A DNA stretch of 64,000 nt from Streptomyces sp. DT2A-34 (GCF_030499515.1 NZ_JASTWJ010000001.1:7854001-7918000); one strand, 5' to 3'. Shown: positions 13,720 through 22,802, numbered from the stretch's first letter. Program-made: numbers and translations. Notes: a model not told the origin generated them from the sequence alone.

Positions 13720-14757
13720 GTGTGGGCGGACGATCAGCACCGGGAGCCGAGTGTCGAGCGGCCTGACGGCACCAGCCGCCGGGCCACGATCCACGACGTC
13801 GCACGCCTGGCCGGCGTGTCCCGCCAGACGGTCTCCCGCGCGGTCAACGACAAGGGCGAGATCGACCCGGCCACGAAGGAGCGCGTGCTGGAGGCGGCAC
13901 GGCTGCTGGACTACCGGCCCAGCCGTTTCGCGCGCGGCCTCGTGCAGAAGGGGACCGTGACGGCCGGTCTGGTGATCCCGGACCTGATGAACCCCTTCTT
14001 CCCCGAGGTGGCCGCAGGCGTGCTGGAGGCGGCCGAGCAGCGCGGCTGGCAGGTCGTCGTATGGGACTCCCGTATCGACGAGGCCCGGGAGCGGGAGGCG
14101 CTCGACGTGCTGTCCCATCAGGCGGACGCGGTCGTGGGCTACTTCAAGAGCCCGGACGACGTGCTCGCCCGGCACCTCGGCGGCGTACCGCTGGTACTGC
14201 TGGAGCGCGGCCCGCAGCAGACCGGTTTCGCGGCCGTGGGCATCGACGCCGCCGCCGGTCTCGCACAGGGCATGGCGCATCTGGTGGGCGCCGGTCACCG
14301 CAGGATCGGCATGCTCGACGGTGTGCACGGGCCCGGCCCCCGCAGACAGGCCTTCCTGGAGGAGGCCCGGCGGCACGGCCTGCCGGTCGACGACAGCTGG
14401 ATCGCGCTGTGTCCCGAGCACAGCGTGGCCGGGGGCGAGGCCGGCATGGAGCAACTGCTGGACGCCCGGCCCGACATCAGCGCCGTCTTCGGTTTCAACG
14501 ACCTGATGGCGGTCGGCGCCATGCGTGCCGCCCGGCGCCGCGGCCGGCGGGTGCCGGACGACCTGGCCGTCCTGGGCTTCGACGGACTGTCGCTGGGCGA
14601 GCTGATCGAGCCCGCCCTGACCACCCTGCACATCGACAAACGGCGGCTGGGGCGGCTGGCCGTGGAGCAGGTGGCCCGGCTGCGAGCGGGGGAGGAACCA
14701 CTGCGGGGCGCCGAGGCGTGGGTGGTGCCCGAGCTGGTGGTGCGGGCTTCGGTCTGA
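13720..14757 (+). CDS. LacI-family transcriptional regulator
   Basis: 345 residues from a GTG start. The N-terminal helix-turn-helix and hinge read ATIHDVARLAGVSRQTVSRA and LDYRPSRFARGL (about residues 22-72). A periplasmic-binding-protein-like effector domain follows, with VIPDLMNPFFPEVAAGV, FGFNDLMAVGAM and LAVLGFDG. The effector is probably a sugar or related metabolite, and the usual mode is repression released by ligand. The gene stands alone downstream of the acdS pseudogene, so its target is not given by context. Centrally palindromic GCGCTT sites of LacI type occur at 30271-30280, 32332-32343 and 39079-39090 in the pectin region and are possible but unproven targets. Confidence 0.9.
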   Translation: MWADDQHREPSVERPDGTSRRATIHDVARLAGVSRQTVSRAVNDKGEIDPATKERVLEAARLLDYRPSRFARGLVQKGTVTAGLVIPDLMNPFFPEVAAGVLEAAEQRGWQVVVWDSRIDEAREREALDVLSHQADAVVGYFKSPDDVLARHLGGVPLVLLERGPQQTGFAAVGIDAAAGLAQGMAHLVGAGHRRIGMLDGVHGPGPRRQAFLEEARRHGLPVDDSWIALCPEHSVAGGEAGMEQLLDARPDISAVFGFNDLMAVGAMRAARRRGRRVPDDLAVLGFDGLSLGELIEPALTTLHIDKRRLGRLAVEQVARLRAGEEPLRGAEAWVVPELVVRASV

Positions 14758-14799
14758 GGCGCCGGCGTGCCGCGAGCGCCTCAGTGCAGGGGCGTTGAC

Positions 14800-14870
14800 G
14801 CCTCGGCACACGCCCAGACACGCCTCGGCACCCGTCCTCGCATGCCTCGGCACCAGTCCTCACACGCCTC
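14800..14870. repeat. degenerate ~25-bp direct repeats
   Basis: GCCTCGGCAC occurs three times at about 25-base intervals (starting near 14800, 14826 and 14850), with ACGCCTC flanks, between the LacI gene and a possible gene remnant. No coding function is evident. Confidence 0.5.
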
Positions 14871-14992
14871 AATCCGGAGAAGGTCACCCTCCAGGTCGCC
14901 CTGGCGAACCTCAACGTCCTGTACAACGCCGACTATGCGTTCGGGCGCGGCACTTCCTGCGGGATCTGGCGGCGGGAGCTAGGAAGCTGTGA
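14871..14992 (+). pseudogene. possible gene remnant
   Basis: Read from 14871, the sequence translates as NPEKVTLQVALANLNVLYNA then DYAFGRG. It has strongly coding-like third positions (nearly all G or C) but no start or family-length context. It may be a fragment of a degraded gene. I do not recognise the parent family. The rest of the 316-base gap holds short repeats and a terminator. Confidence 0.3.
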
Positions 14993-15028
14993 GCGGGGGC
15001 AGTGCCTGCCCTGACTCCCGGTCGCGCC

Positions 15029-15055
15029 GGGCGCCCCCTTCGACCGGGGGCGCCC
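15029..15055. terminator. terminator hairpin after the TerD gene
   Basis: GGGCGCCCCC (15029-15038) pairs perfectly with GGGGGCGCCC (15046-15055) over a 7-base loop, 19 bases beyond the TerD stop on the minus strand. It could serve either strand. Confidence 0.7.
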
Positions 15056-15073
15056 TGGACGTCGTACGGCTGT

Positions 15074-16303
15074 CTACAGCGCCTGGGCCGCCGGCTTCAC
15101 CATCCCCCTCACCGTGCGGGACTTCACGAAGTCGCCCATGGCCGTCATCTCCCACTCGCCGGAGAACTGCTTGATCAACTTCGCCATCATCACGCCTGTC
15201 TGCGCCTCGGCGCTGGTGAGGTCGAAGCGGACGAGTTCCTCGCCGGAGGCGGCGTCGATCAGTCGGCAGTAGGCCTTGGCGACCTCGGTGAACTTCTGGC
15301 CGGAGAAGGAGTTGACCGTGAAGACGAGTCCGGTGACCTCCTGCGGGAGGCGGCCGAGGTCGACGGTGATGACCTCGTCGTCGCCTCCGCCCTCACCCGT
15401 GAGGTTGTCGCCGGAGTGGCGGATCGCGCCCTGCACGATCTGGAGCTTGCCGAAGTAGCAGCTGTCGATGTGGTTGCGCTGCGGGCCGTACGCGATGACC
15501 GAGGCGTCCAGGTCGATGTCCTTGCCGCGGTACGCCGGCTCCCAGCCGAGGCCCATCTTGACCTGGGAGAGCAGGGGGCGGCCGCCCTTGACCAGGGAGA
15601 CGGTCTGGTTCTTCTGGAGGCTGACCCGGCCCTTGTCGAGGTTGATCTTGCCGGCGCCGGGCGCGGGAGGCGCGGGCGGGGCCGGGGGAGCGGCGGGAGC
15701 CTGGGGCGCCGGGGGAGTGGACATCGGCGGGGCCGGCGGGGCGACCGGGGGCTGCATGGTGGGCTGCGGCGGGGCCACGGGGGCAGCGGGGGCCGGGGCC
15801 GGTTCCTCGACCGTGACGCCGAAGTCGGTGGCGATGCCGGCCAGGCCGTTGGCGTAGCCCTGGCCGACCGCGCGGGCCTTCCAGGCGCCGTTGCGGAGGT
15901 AGACCTCGACGATCACCAGTGCCGTCTCGGTGCCGAGCTGCGGGGGTGTGAAGGTGGCCAGGACGCTGTTGTCGTCCGCGTTGCGGATGGTGGCCGTCGG
16001 CTCGATGCCCTGGAAGGTCTGGCCGGCGGCGTCCGGGCTGGCGGTGACGACGATCTTCTCGATGCCGGGGGGAACGGCCGAGGTGTCGACGGTGATCGCG
16101 TCGGGGCTGGTGCCGCCGCCCGAGCGGTACGTCACCCCGGGCCCTGTCGGCTGGTTGTAGAAGATGAAGTCGTCGTCCGAGCGCACCTTGCCGTCGGCGG
16201 TGAGCAGCAGGCCCGATACGTCGAGCCGCACCGGGGCGGCGACGTCCACCGTCACGCGTGCGGTGGAGAGAGGGATGTTCGAGCCGGGGGTCATAGCTGT
16301 CAT
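15074..16303 (-). CDS. TerD-family protein with two TerD domains
   Basis: 409 residues. The first TerD domain, about residues 20-160, has LLLTADGKVRSDDDFIFYNQ, SGGGTSPDAITVDTSAVP and LVIVEVYLRNGAWKARAVGQ then GYANGL. A Pro/Ala-rich linker spans about 168-215. The second domain, 218-405, has the complete MGLGWEPAYRGKDIDLDASV pattern, DDEVITVDL and WEMTAMGDFVKSRTVRGMV. TerD domains bind Ca2+ through such Asp-rich strands, and the family is linked to tellurite and general envelope or phage stress. The paired-domain form with a proline linker is common in Streptomyces. Cytoplasmic or membrane-peripheral; no partner ter genes are adjacent. Confidence 0.9.
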   Translation of the reverse strand: MTAMTPGSNIPLSTARVTVDVAAPVRLDVSGLLLTADGKVRSDDDFIFYNQPTGPGVTYRSGGGTSPDAITVDTSAVPPGIEKIVVTASPDAAGQTFQGIEPTATIRNADDNSVLATFTPPQLGTETALVIVEVYLRNGAWKARAVGQGYANGLAGIATDFGVTVEEPAPAPAAPVAPPQPTMQPPVAPPAPPMSTPPAPQAPAAPPAPPAPPAPGAGKINLDKGRVSLQKNQTVSLVKGGRPLLSQVKMGLGWEPAYRGKDIDLDASVIAYGPQRNHIDSCYFGKLQIVQGAIRHSGDNLTGEGGGDDEVITVDLGRLPQEVTGLVFTVNSFSGQKFTEVAKAYCRLIDAASGEELVRFDLTSAEAQTGVMMAKLIKQFSGEWEMTAMGDFVKSRTVRGMVKPAAQAL

Positions 16304-16370
16304 GCCGGGTGAACGAGCGGGGGCGCTTTACCGTTCCCTTACCCGGGGCCATTCGGCGGGGCCTTGGGTT

Positions 16371-16566
16371 TCGCCCCCGCCGCCCCTACCCGTCCCATCA
16401 CTGGGGGCTGCCGCCCCCAGACCCCCGCTTCGGCCCTGAACGGGCCTCGTCCTCAAACGCCGGACGGGCTGGATGACGCGGGCCGGCGTCGAGAGGCGAA
16501 GCCCCCTGTGGGTGGGTGGGGGTTAGGGATGGTGTGGCCTTGTCCTCGGACGCCGGGCGGGTAGCC
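16371..16566. repeat. Streptomyces intergenic repeat with hairpin
   Basis: The stretch contains the CTGGGGGC/GCCCCCAG hairpin (16401-16420) and then CTTCGGCCCTGAACGGGCCT and GTCCTCAAACGCCGGACGGG. I recognise these as a widespread Streptomyces intergenic element. A second, diverged partial copy (GTCCTCGGACGCCGGGCGGG) starts at 16542. It occupies most of the gap between the TerD and dehydrogenase genes; no gene is seen. Confidence 0.65.
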
Positions 16567-16609
16567 CCTTGAGGATGGGACGGGTAGGGGCGGCGGGGGC
16601 GAAGAACCC

Positions 16610-17599
16610 CTACGGCACCACCACGATCTTGCGGCCCACCCCCGACGCGAACTGCTCCAGCGCCTGCGGGTACTGCTCCAGCGGGATGCGGTCGCTGATG
16701 AAGATCTCGGGGTCGAGGACCCCGGTCGCGAACAGCTCCGCCGCGCGCTCGAAGCTGTGCAGGACCGCCATCGAACCCGTGATGGTGATCTCCTGGTTGT
16801 AGATGCGGTACGGGTCGATCGTCACCCGGGTCGCGTAGTCCGCCACCCCGAACTGCAGGAACGTGCCCGCCTTCGCGACCCGGTCCAGGCCGTCCTGGAT
16901 CGCCGCCGCGTTGCCCGTGGCGTCGACCACGAGGTCCCAGCCCTGGGGACGGTCCAGTTCGTCAGGGTTCGCGGCGGATGCCGAGACCCCGAGCCGCCGT
17001 GCCGTTTCCAGCCGTGCCGGGTTCACGTCCACCACGTCCACGCTCGCCGCTCCCGTCCGCTTGGCGAGCTCCAGCATCATCAGGCCCATCGTGCCGGAGC
17101 CGTAGATCAGGACGTGGGCGCCGAGGCGGGACTGGAGGACGTCGTAGCCGCGTACCGCGCAGGACAACGGCTCCACCAGCGCGGCGTCCTGCGTACGGAC
17201 GTGTTCCGGCAGCTTCACGCAGTTCGCCACCGGGGCCACCGCGTACCGCGCCGCGCCGCCCGCCGTCGTCACCCCGATCGCCGCCCAGCGTGCGCAGAGG
17301 TTGTTGTGGCCCGTACGGCAGTACCGGCACTCGTAGCAGTACAACGACGGGTCCACCGCGACCCGGTCGCCGACCGACAGCTCCGTGACCTGGGTGCCGA
17401 CCCCGACCACCTCGCCCGCGAACTCGTGCCCGGGCACGATCGGCAGCTTCGGGGCGAACTCGCCCTGGAGGATGTGGAGATCGGTTCCGCACAGGCCGCA
17501 CGCCGCGACCTCGACCACGACGTCGCGCGGTCCTGGCGTCGGGTCCGGGACCTCGGCGACGACGGCCTTGCCCACGGACTCGATGACGGCGGCCTTCAT
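16610..17599 (-). CDS. zinc-dependent medium-chain alcohol/polyol dehydrogenase
   Basis: 329 residues. The catalytic zinc site is Cys34 (CGLCGTDLH) with His58-Glu59 (GHEFAGEV), and the structural zinc site is Cys88, Cys91, Cys94 and Cys102. The Rossmann fold follows with LIYGSGTMGLMMLELAK and VDVVDVNPARLE. The closest relatives by eye are sorbitol/xylitol/threonine-type NAD(P) dehydrogenases. The start overlaps the permease stop (ATGA), making it the last gene of an SBP-permease-permease-dehydrogenase operon. It probably oxidises the polyol imported by that ABC system. The exact substrate is not readable from the sequence. Confidence 0.9.
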   Translation of the reverse strand: MKAAVIESVGKAVVAEVPDPTPGPRDVVVEVAACGLCGTDLHILQGEFAPKLPIVPGHEFAGEVVGVGTQVTELSVGDRVAVDPSLYCYECRYCRTGHNNLCARWAAIGVTTAGGAARYAVAPVANCVKLPEHVRTQDAALVEPLSCAVRGYDVLQSRLGAHVLIYGSGTMGLMMLELAKRTGAASVDVVDVNPARLETARRLGVSASAANPDELDRPQGWDLVVDATGNAAAIQDGLDRVAKAGTFLQFGVADYATRVTIDPYRIYNQEITITGSMAVLHSFERAAELFATGVLDPEIFISDRIPLEQYPQALEQFASGVGRKIVVVP

Positions 17600-18456
17600 T
17601 TCACGGCTCCCAACGACAGGCCCTGGACCAGCTTGTCCTGGGCGGCGAACCCCGCGGCGAGCACCGGCAGGGAGATGACGAGCGACGCGGCGCACACCTT
17701 CGCCAGGAACAGGCCCTGGCTGGTGATGAAGCCGGTCAGGAAGACGGGGGCGGTCTCGGCGACCACGCCGCTGAGCACCCTCGCGAAGAGCAGTTCGTTC
17801 CAGCTGAAGATGAAGCAGATCAGGGACGTCGCCGCGATTCCGGGCAGGGCGATGGGAGCCACCACCCGCCCCAGGATCGTCGGCAGTCTCGCGCCGTCGA
17901 TCTGCGCCGCCTCGATGATCGCGACCGGCACCTCGGCGAGGAAGGACTGCATCATCCACACCGCGATCGGCAGGTTCATGGCCGTGCAGAGGATGACCAG
18001 CGCCCAGATGTTGTCGAGCAGACCGGTGTTCTTGGCGAACAGGTAGATCGGCAGCAGGCCTGCGACCAGCGGGAGCATCTTGGTGGACAGGAAGAAGAAC
18101 AGGACGTCGGTCCACTTCTTCACCGGCCGGATGGAGAGCGCGTAGGCGGCGGGCAGTGCCAGGACCAGCGTCAGCAGCGTGGAGGCCACCGAGGCCGTCG
18201 TGGAGTTGATGAGCGAGGGCCAGGGGCTGGCGCCACCGCCCGCGCCGAAGAACGCGCGGTAGCTGTCCAGGGTGAGCGAGGCGGCGACGGAGGGCGGGTT
18301 GGTCGCCGCGTCCGCCTCGGAGTGGAAGGACGTCAGGACCATCCAGAGGATGGGCAGCACGAACAGGATGCCGGCCAGCCACGCGGTGACGCCCAGGGCG
18401 GCACCCTGGATCCGGGCCCGGGACCGTCGCGGGGCGGCGGTGGTGAGGGTGGTCAT
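17596..18456 (-). CDS. ABC transporter permease (MalG-type), polyol/sugar
   Basis: 286 residues with six predicted membrane helices. The cytoplasmic EAA loop, where the ATPase docks, reads IEAAQIDGARLPTILGRVVA then PIALPGI. The start shares one base with the upstream permease stop and its own stop overlaps the dehydrogenase ATG. With the neighbouring permease and lipoprotein it forms a CUT1-type importer, similar in layout to mannitol/sorbitol-type systems. No ATPase gene is present, which fits use of the shared MsiK ATPase known in Streptomyces. Confidence 0.9.
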   Translation of the reverse strand: MTTLTTAAPRRSRARIQGAALGVTAWLAGILFVLPILWMVLTSFHSEADAATNPPSVAASLTLDSYRAFFGAGGGASPWPSLINSTTASVASTLLTLVLALPAAYALSIRPVKKWTDVLFFFLSTKMLPLVAGLLPIYLFAKNTGLLDNIWALVILCTAMNLPIAVWMMQSFLAEVPVAIIEAAQIDGARLPTILGRVVAPIALPGIAATSLICFIFSWNELLFARVLSGVVAETAPVFLTGFITSQGLFLAKVCAASLVISLPVLAAGFAAQDKLVQGLSLGAVK

Positions 18457-19400
18457 CAGCGGGACACCTCCGCGCGGAACAGGGACGACACGACGCGCAG
18501 GGCGAAGGTCGCGAGGACGATCGAGCCGATGACGACGATGACGCCGGCCGCCGAGGCGAGGCCGTTCTCGTGCGCCTGGTAGAAGGTCTGGTAGATGGTG
18601 TACGGCAGATTCGCGGTGTCCAGGCCGCCGGAGGTGATGGTGTACACCGCGTCGAAGTTCTGCACGATGTAGATCGAGCCGAGCAGCACGCTCAGTTCGA
18701 TGTAGCGGCGGATGTGCGGCAGCGTCATGTGGACGAACACCTGCCAGTCGCTCGCGCCGTCCACCCGGGCCGCCTCGATCAGCTGCGGGTCACGGCTCTG
18801 CAGTCCGGCGAGCAGGATCAGCGTCATGAATGGCGTCCACTGCCATATCAGCGAGGCCTCGACCGCCATCAGCGGCATCTCGGAGATCCAGTCCGGCTGG
18901 GCCGCGCCGTCGCCTCCGATCCAGTGCAGGATGCCGTTGAACAGGCCGTATTCGGGGTTGAACAGCACGTGCTTCCACAGCAGCGCGGCCGCGATCGGCA
19001 CCAGCAGGAACGGGGCGATGAGCATCGTGCGTACGGCGGCCCGGCCACGGAACTTCCGGTCCAGCAGGAGCGCCAGCAGCAGGCCGAGGACCAGGCTGAC
19101 GAGCACGACCGTGGCGGTCAGCAGGACCGTCGTCCACACCGACTTGCGCAGGTCGGGCGTGCTCAGCACTTCCGAGTAGTTGGCGAAGCCGGCGAAGTGG
19201 CGATCGTCCGGGTACAGGGCGTTCCAGTCGAAGAACGAGATCACCAGCGTGGCCACGAAGGGCAGCTGCGTCACGACGACCATGAAGATCAGTGCGGGCA
19301 GCAGGGGCGCCCGGGTGGCCCAGGCGCGCATACGGTTCGGCCGCCGGGCCGCCGGCCGCGGGGAGGCGGCGGCCCGGGTGGGGGGAGTCGTCACGGTCAT
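18456..19400 (-). CDS. ABC transporter permease (MalF-type), polyol/sugar
   Basis: 314 residues. A positively charged N-terminus (PRPAARRPNRMRAW) precedes six membrane helices, the first near LLPALIFMVVVTQLPFVATL. The EAA loop reads IEAARVDGASDWQVFVHMTL then PHIRRY. The start lies 4 bases inside the end of the binding-protein gene. Its partner is the MalG-type permease that follows. Confidence 0.9.
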   Translation of the reverse strand: MTVTTPPTRAAASPRPAARRPNRMRAWATRAPLLPALIFMVVVTQLPFVATLVISFFDWNALYPDDRHFAGFANYSEVLSTPDLRKSVWTTVLLTATVVLVSLVLGLLLALLLDRKFRGRAAVRTMLIAPFLLVPIAAALLWKHVLFNPEYGLFNGILHWIGGDGAAQPDWISEMPLMAVEASLIWQWTPFMTLILLAGLQSRDPQLIEAARVDGASDWQVFVHMTLPHIRRYIELSVLLGSIYIVQNFDAVYTITSGGLDTANLPYTIYQTFYQAHENGLASAAGVIVVIGSIVLATFALRVVSSLFRAEVSR

Positions 19401-20761
19401 GACTGGTACTTCTTTCCGACGGCCTCGGCGAGCTTCTGCGACTTGCTCAGCGCGCTGTCCACGGACTGCCGGCCGGCGATCGCGGCACTGATCTCCTGGG
19501 AGACCTTGGTGCCCAGGTCGGTGAACTCGGGGATGCCGACGAACTGGATGCCGGGCGCGGGCCGGGGCTGCACGCCCGGGTCCTCGGGCTTGGCGCCCGC
19601 GATGGCGTCCCGGGTGACGTCGGCGAAGGCGGCCGCGTCCTTGCGGTACTGCGGGAGGTCGTACGTCGACGCACGCTTGCCGCCCGGCACGTTGGCCCAG
19701 CCGATCTTCTCGCCGACGAGCTTCTCGTAGTCCTTGCCGGACGCCCAGGAGATGAACTTCCAGGCGTTCTCGGCGTTCTTGGACGCCTTCTGGATGCCCC
19801 AGGCCCAGGTGTAGAGCCAGCCGGAGCTGTCGGTCTTCTCGACCGGCGCGGGTACGTAGCCGATTTTGCCCTTGACCGGGGAGCCGGAGGCCTCCAGCGA
19901 ACCGGCACCGGCGGTGGCGTCGTACCACATGGCCGTCTTGCTCTGGGTCATGTTGTTCAGGCACTCGGCGTAGCCGGACTGTGCGGCGCCGGACTCGCCG
20001 TGCTTGCGGACCAGGTCGACGTAGAACCGCGTGGCCTCCTTGAACTCCTTGGAGTCCAGCTGTGCGTTCCAGTCCTTGTCGAACCAGGTGCCGCCGAAGG
20101 TGTTGACGACCGTGGTCAGCGGGGCCATGACCTCGCCCCAGCCCGGCAGGCCGCGCAGGCAGATGCCCTTCATGTCGGACTCGGCCTCGTCCACCTGCGC
20201 GGCGAGGGCGGCGACCTGCTTCCAGGTGGGCTTGTCGGGCATGGTCAGGCCCGCCTTCTCGAAGATGTCCTTGCGGTACATCAGGAAGGAGGACTCGCCG
20301 TAGAAGGGCTCACCGTAGAGCTTGCCGTCCTCCGCGGTGAGGGCCTGCGTCATCGGCTTGAGGACGTCGTCCTGGTCGAAGGCGGTGTCGCTCTTGACGT
20401 ACGAGTCCAGGGAGTGGAGCCAGCCGTTCCTGGCGTAGATCGGGATCTCGTAGTTGCTGAGGGTGGCGACGTCGTACTGGCCCGCCTGGTTGGCGAAGTC
20501 CTGGCTGATCTTGTCCCGGACGTCGTTCTCCGGCAGGACGGTGAAGTTCACCTTGAGGCCGGTGTCCTTGGTGAAGTTGTCGGCGGTGAGCTTCTGCAGC
20601 TCCACCATCTGCGGGTTGTTCACCATCAGGACGTTGATGGAGTCGCCGTCGGAGGATCCGGACCCGCCGGCGCCGGCGCAGGCGGCGAGCGGAGTGATCA
20701 GCGTCCCTACGGCGGCCACGAGGAGGAGGTGGCGTGGCGCGCGTCGGCTCTGGGTTCGCAT
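19397..20761 (-). CDS. ABC transporter substrate-binding lipoprotein, polyol/sugar
   Basis: 454 residues from an ATG with AGGAG six bases upstream; a further in-frame start nine codons earlier has none. The signal peptide ends in the lipobox L-A-A-Cys28. The mature part is an extracellular family 1 (CUT1) sugar-binding fold with VLMVNNPQMVELQKL, YGEPFYGESSFLMYRKDIFE, and WAWGIQKASKNAENAWKFIS. It is the first gene of the importer-dehydrogenase operon, 125 bases from the DeoR regulator gene that precedes it on the same strand. The ligand is likely a polyol given the downstream dehydrogenase. Confidence 0.9.
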   Translation of the reverse strand: MRTQSRRAPRHLLLVAAVGTLITPLAACAGAGGSGSSDGDSINVLMVNNPQMVELQKLTADNFTKDTGLKVNFTVLPENDVRDKISQDFANQAGQYDVATLSNYEIPIYARNGWLHSLDSYVKSDTAFDQDDVLKPMTQALTAEDGKLYGEPFYGESSFLMYRKDIFEKAGLTMPDKPTWKQVAALAAQVDEAESDMKGICLRGLPGWGEVMAPLTTVVNTFGGTWFDKDWNAQLDSKEFKEATRFYVDLVRKHGESGAAQSGYAECLNNMTQSKTAMWYDATAGAGSLEASGSPVKGKIGYVPAPVEKTDSSGWLYTWAWGIQKASKNAENAWKFISWASGKDYEKLVGEKIGWANVPGGKRASTYDLPQYRKDAAAFADVTRDAIAGAKPEDPGVQPRPAPGIQFVGIPEFTDLGTKVSQEISAAIAGRQSVDSALSKSQKLAEAVGKKYQS

Positions 20762-20886
20762 GTGATGCTCCTGGACATTTGGCTGCAAAAGGGGCGGTGA
20801 AGGGTGTGGAAGTGCCCTACGGGGTGGGGCGGTTTGATTTCTGGATCTTCGGTGGGGCGGCGTGGGCGCCAGGGGCGGCCCGAACG

Positions 20887-21669
20887 TCAGACGCGGATGA
20901 CCTGCGGCCCGAGGAGTGAGTAGCGGTGCGCCTCGGACGCGGGAAGCGATGTGCTCGTCACGATCGCCTCCAGTGCGCCGACCTCGGCGAACCGGCAGAA
21001 GCTGACCGCTCCGAACTTGGTGTGCACACCGGCGAACACCGTGCGCCGCGCGGACCGGATCGCCTGTGACTTGACCTCGCTGACCGCCGGGTCGGGGGTG
21101 GTGAGGCCATGATCGCGGGAGATGCCGTTGGCGCCGATGAACGCCAGGTCGATGACGAAGCCGGCGAGCATCTTCGTCGTCCAGTGGTCGACGGTCGCCA
21201 GCGTGCCGGAGCGCACCCGGCCGCCGAGCAGCAGGACCGAGATGTGCTCGGCCTCGGCGAGCGAGCCCGCGACCGGCAGGGACGCGGTGACCACGGTCAG
21301 CTGCCGGTCCCTGGGCAGGGCCTCGGCGACGAGCTGCGGGGTGAAGCCCTCGTCGACGAAGACGGTCTCGGCGTCCCCGAGCAGCCCGGCCGCCGCTTCC
21401 GCGATCCGGCGCTTCTCGGGCACATGACTGGTGGCGCGGAAGGCGAGCGTCGTCTCGAAGCCGGCGCTCTCCACCGGGTAGGCGCCGCCGTGGGTCCGGC
21501 GGAGCAGGCCGTGGTCCTCCAGGACGCGCAGGTCCCGCCGTACGGTCTCCTTGGCCACGCCCAGATCGGTGGCGAGCGCGGTGACGTCGACCGAGCCGAG
21601 GGTGCGCGCGAGGTGCACGATCTCACGCTGGCGTTCCTCGGCGGTCTTCGCCGTATTCGCCGTCGTCAT
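20887..21669 (-). CDS. DeoR-family transcriptional regulator
   Basis: 260 residues. The N-terminal DeoR helix-turn-helix is at about 10-60: RQREIVHLARTLGSVDVTAL, then GVAKETVRRDLRVLEDHGLL and RRTHGGA. The C-terminal sugar-phosphate-binding domain follows, with VFVDEGFTPQLVAEAL, LLLGGRVR and LAFIGANGIS. It probably controls the polyol importer operon that follows it on the same strand, responding to a phosphorylated intermediate. A GTG three codons upstream (21678) is an alternative start. Its upstream region contains three copies of GCCCGTTCGG. Confidence 0.9.
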   Translation of the reverse strand: MTTANTAKTAEERQREIVHLARTLGSVDVTALATDLGVAKETVRRDLRVLEDHGLLRRTHGGAYPVESAGFETTLAFRATSHVPEKRRIAEAAAGLLGDAETVFVDEGFTPQLVAEALPRDRQLTVVTASLPVAGSLAEAEHISVLLLGGRVRSGTLATVDHWTTKMLAGFVIDLAFIGANGISRDHGLTTPDPAVSEVKSQAIRSARRTVFAGVHTKFGAVSFCRFAEVGALEAIVTSTSLPASEAHRYSLLGPQVIRV

Positions 21670-21734
21670 CGTCGACACCCGCTTCCGTGCTGTGCTGCCT
21701 GACTCGATCGCCTGCGGGGCGGTCGGGTCGTCCT

Positions 21735-21936
21735 GCCCGTTCGGGCCCGGTGGGGCCCATGGAGGAAGTTCTACAGCGGCGGTGCGGGTCTGAACAGCTC
21801 TGTTGTCGGGGCGATGCTGCCCGCTTGTGCCCGTTCGGCTCGGCAGGTGCCCGTCTCGGACCTGGGCGGCCCTGGATCGCGGCGTGGGATCGGGCAGGGC
21901 GGATGCCCGAATGCAGGAGCGGACGGGCCCGTTCGG
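21735..21936. promoter_or_regulatory. three GCCCGTTCGG motifs upstream of the DeoR gene
   Basis: Identical 10-mers lie at 21735-21744, 21829-21838 and 21927-21936 in the 323-base gap between the DeoR gene and uronate dehydrogenase. They may be operators for DeoR autoregulation. No gene is seen in the gap. Confidence 0.4.
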
Positions 21937-21992
21937 TGCCCGCCCGCCGTCGCGAACGACCGTTTTCCGCCGCCGCGGCGGAACCGGTGACG

Positions 21993-22802
21993 TCAGTACG
22001 GCCAGATCGGCGGGTCGCTCACGAAGTGGCCGCCCAGGTAGGCGTGCGCGATGTTGTCCGGTTCGAGGTCGCCCTGCTCGGCGATGAGCTTCTCGGCGTA
22101 CGGCTCGGAGTCGTCCTGCGGCTCGTAGCCGAGGGCGCGGGCGGTGCTGAGGTCCCACCACAGGCGGGTGTTCGCGGAGGAGCCGTGGACGACGGTGTGC
22201 TCGACGTTCTCGGCGGTCAGGGCCGCGTGGAAGAGGCGGGCGCCGTCGGCGGGACTCATCCACACCGAGAGCATGCGGACGCTGGTCGGCTCGGGGAAGC
22301 AGGAGCCGATGCGGACGGACACCGTCTCCAGGCCGTACTTGTCCCAGTAGAACTGCGCGAGATCCTCACCGAAGCACTTGGACAGGCCGTAGAAGGTGTC
22401 CGGGCGGCGCGGGGTGTCGATCGGGATGAGGGGATCGTCGCCCTGGGGGCGGGGCGTGAAGCCGACGGCGTGGTTGGAGGAGGCGAAGACGATGCGCCCC
22501 ACGCCCTCCTCGCGGGCGGCCTCGTACAGGTGGTAGGTGCCCTCGATGTTCGCCTTGAGGATCTTCTCGAAGGGGGCTTCCAGGGAGATGCCCGCGAGAT
22601 GGATGATCGCGTCGACGCCCCGGACGGCCTCGCGCACCGCCTCCTTGTCGGCGAGATCGGCGACGATCGCGTCCGGCTCGCCCTCGACGGGGCGCAGATC
22701 GAGCAGCCGCAGCTCGTAGCCGTACGCCGGGAGCAGGCCCCGCATCAGGGTGCCGAGGCCGCCGGCGGCGCCGGTGAGCAGAACGGTGCGGGGTGCGGGC
22801 AT
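21993..22802 (-). CDS. udh: uronate dehydrogenase (NAD-dependent SDR)
   Basis: 269 residues. It is an extended short-chain dehydrogenase with a nucleotide site TVLLTGAAGGLGTLMRGLL, an Asp-Leu-Arg after beta 2 (LLDLRP), AGISLEAPFEKILKANIEGT, and the catalytic Tyr138-x3-Lys142 pair (FYGLSKCFGED). The pattern SVRIGSCFPEPTSVRMLSVW matches bacterial uronate dehydrogenases that oxidise D-galacturonate or D-glucuronate to aldarolactones. It diverges from a 5-dehydro-4-deoxyglucarate dehydratase gene, which acts later in the same oxidative pathway. A promoter is visible at 22860-22889. Confidence 0.85.
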   Translation of the reverse strand: MPAPRTVLLTGAAGGLGTLMRGLLPAYGYELRLLDLRPVEGEPDAIVADLADKEAVREAVRGVDAIIHLAGISLEAPFEKILKANIEGTYHLYEAAREEGVGRIVFASSNHAVGFTPRPQGDDPLIPIDTPRRPDTFYGLSKCFGEDLAQFYWDKYGLETVSVRIGSCFPEPTSVRMLSVWMSPADGARLFHAALTAENVEHTVVHGSSANTRLWWDLSTARALGYEPQDDSEPYAEKLIAEQGDLEPDNIAHAYLGGHFVSDPPIWPY

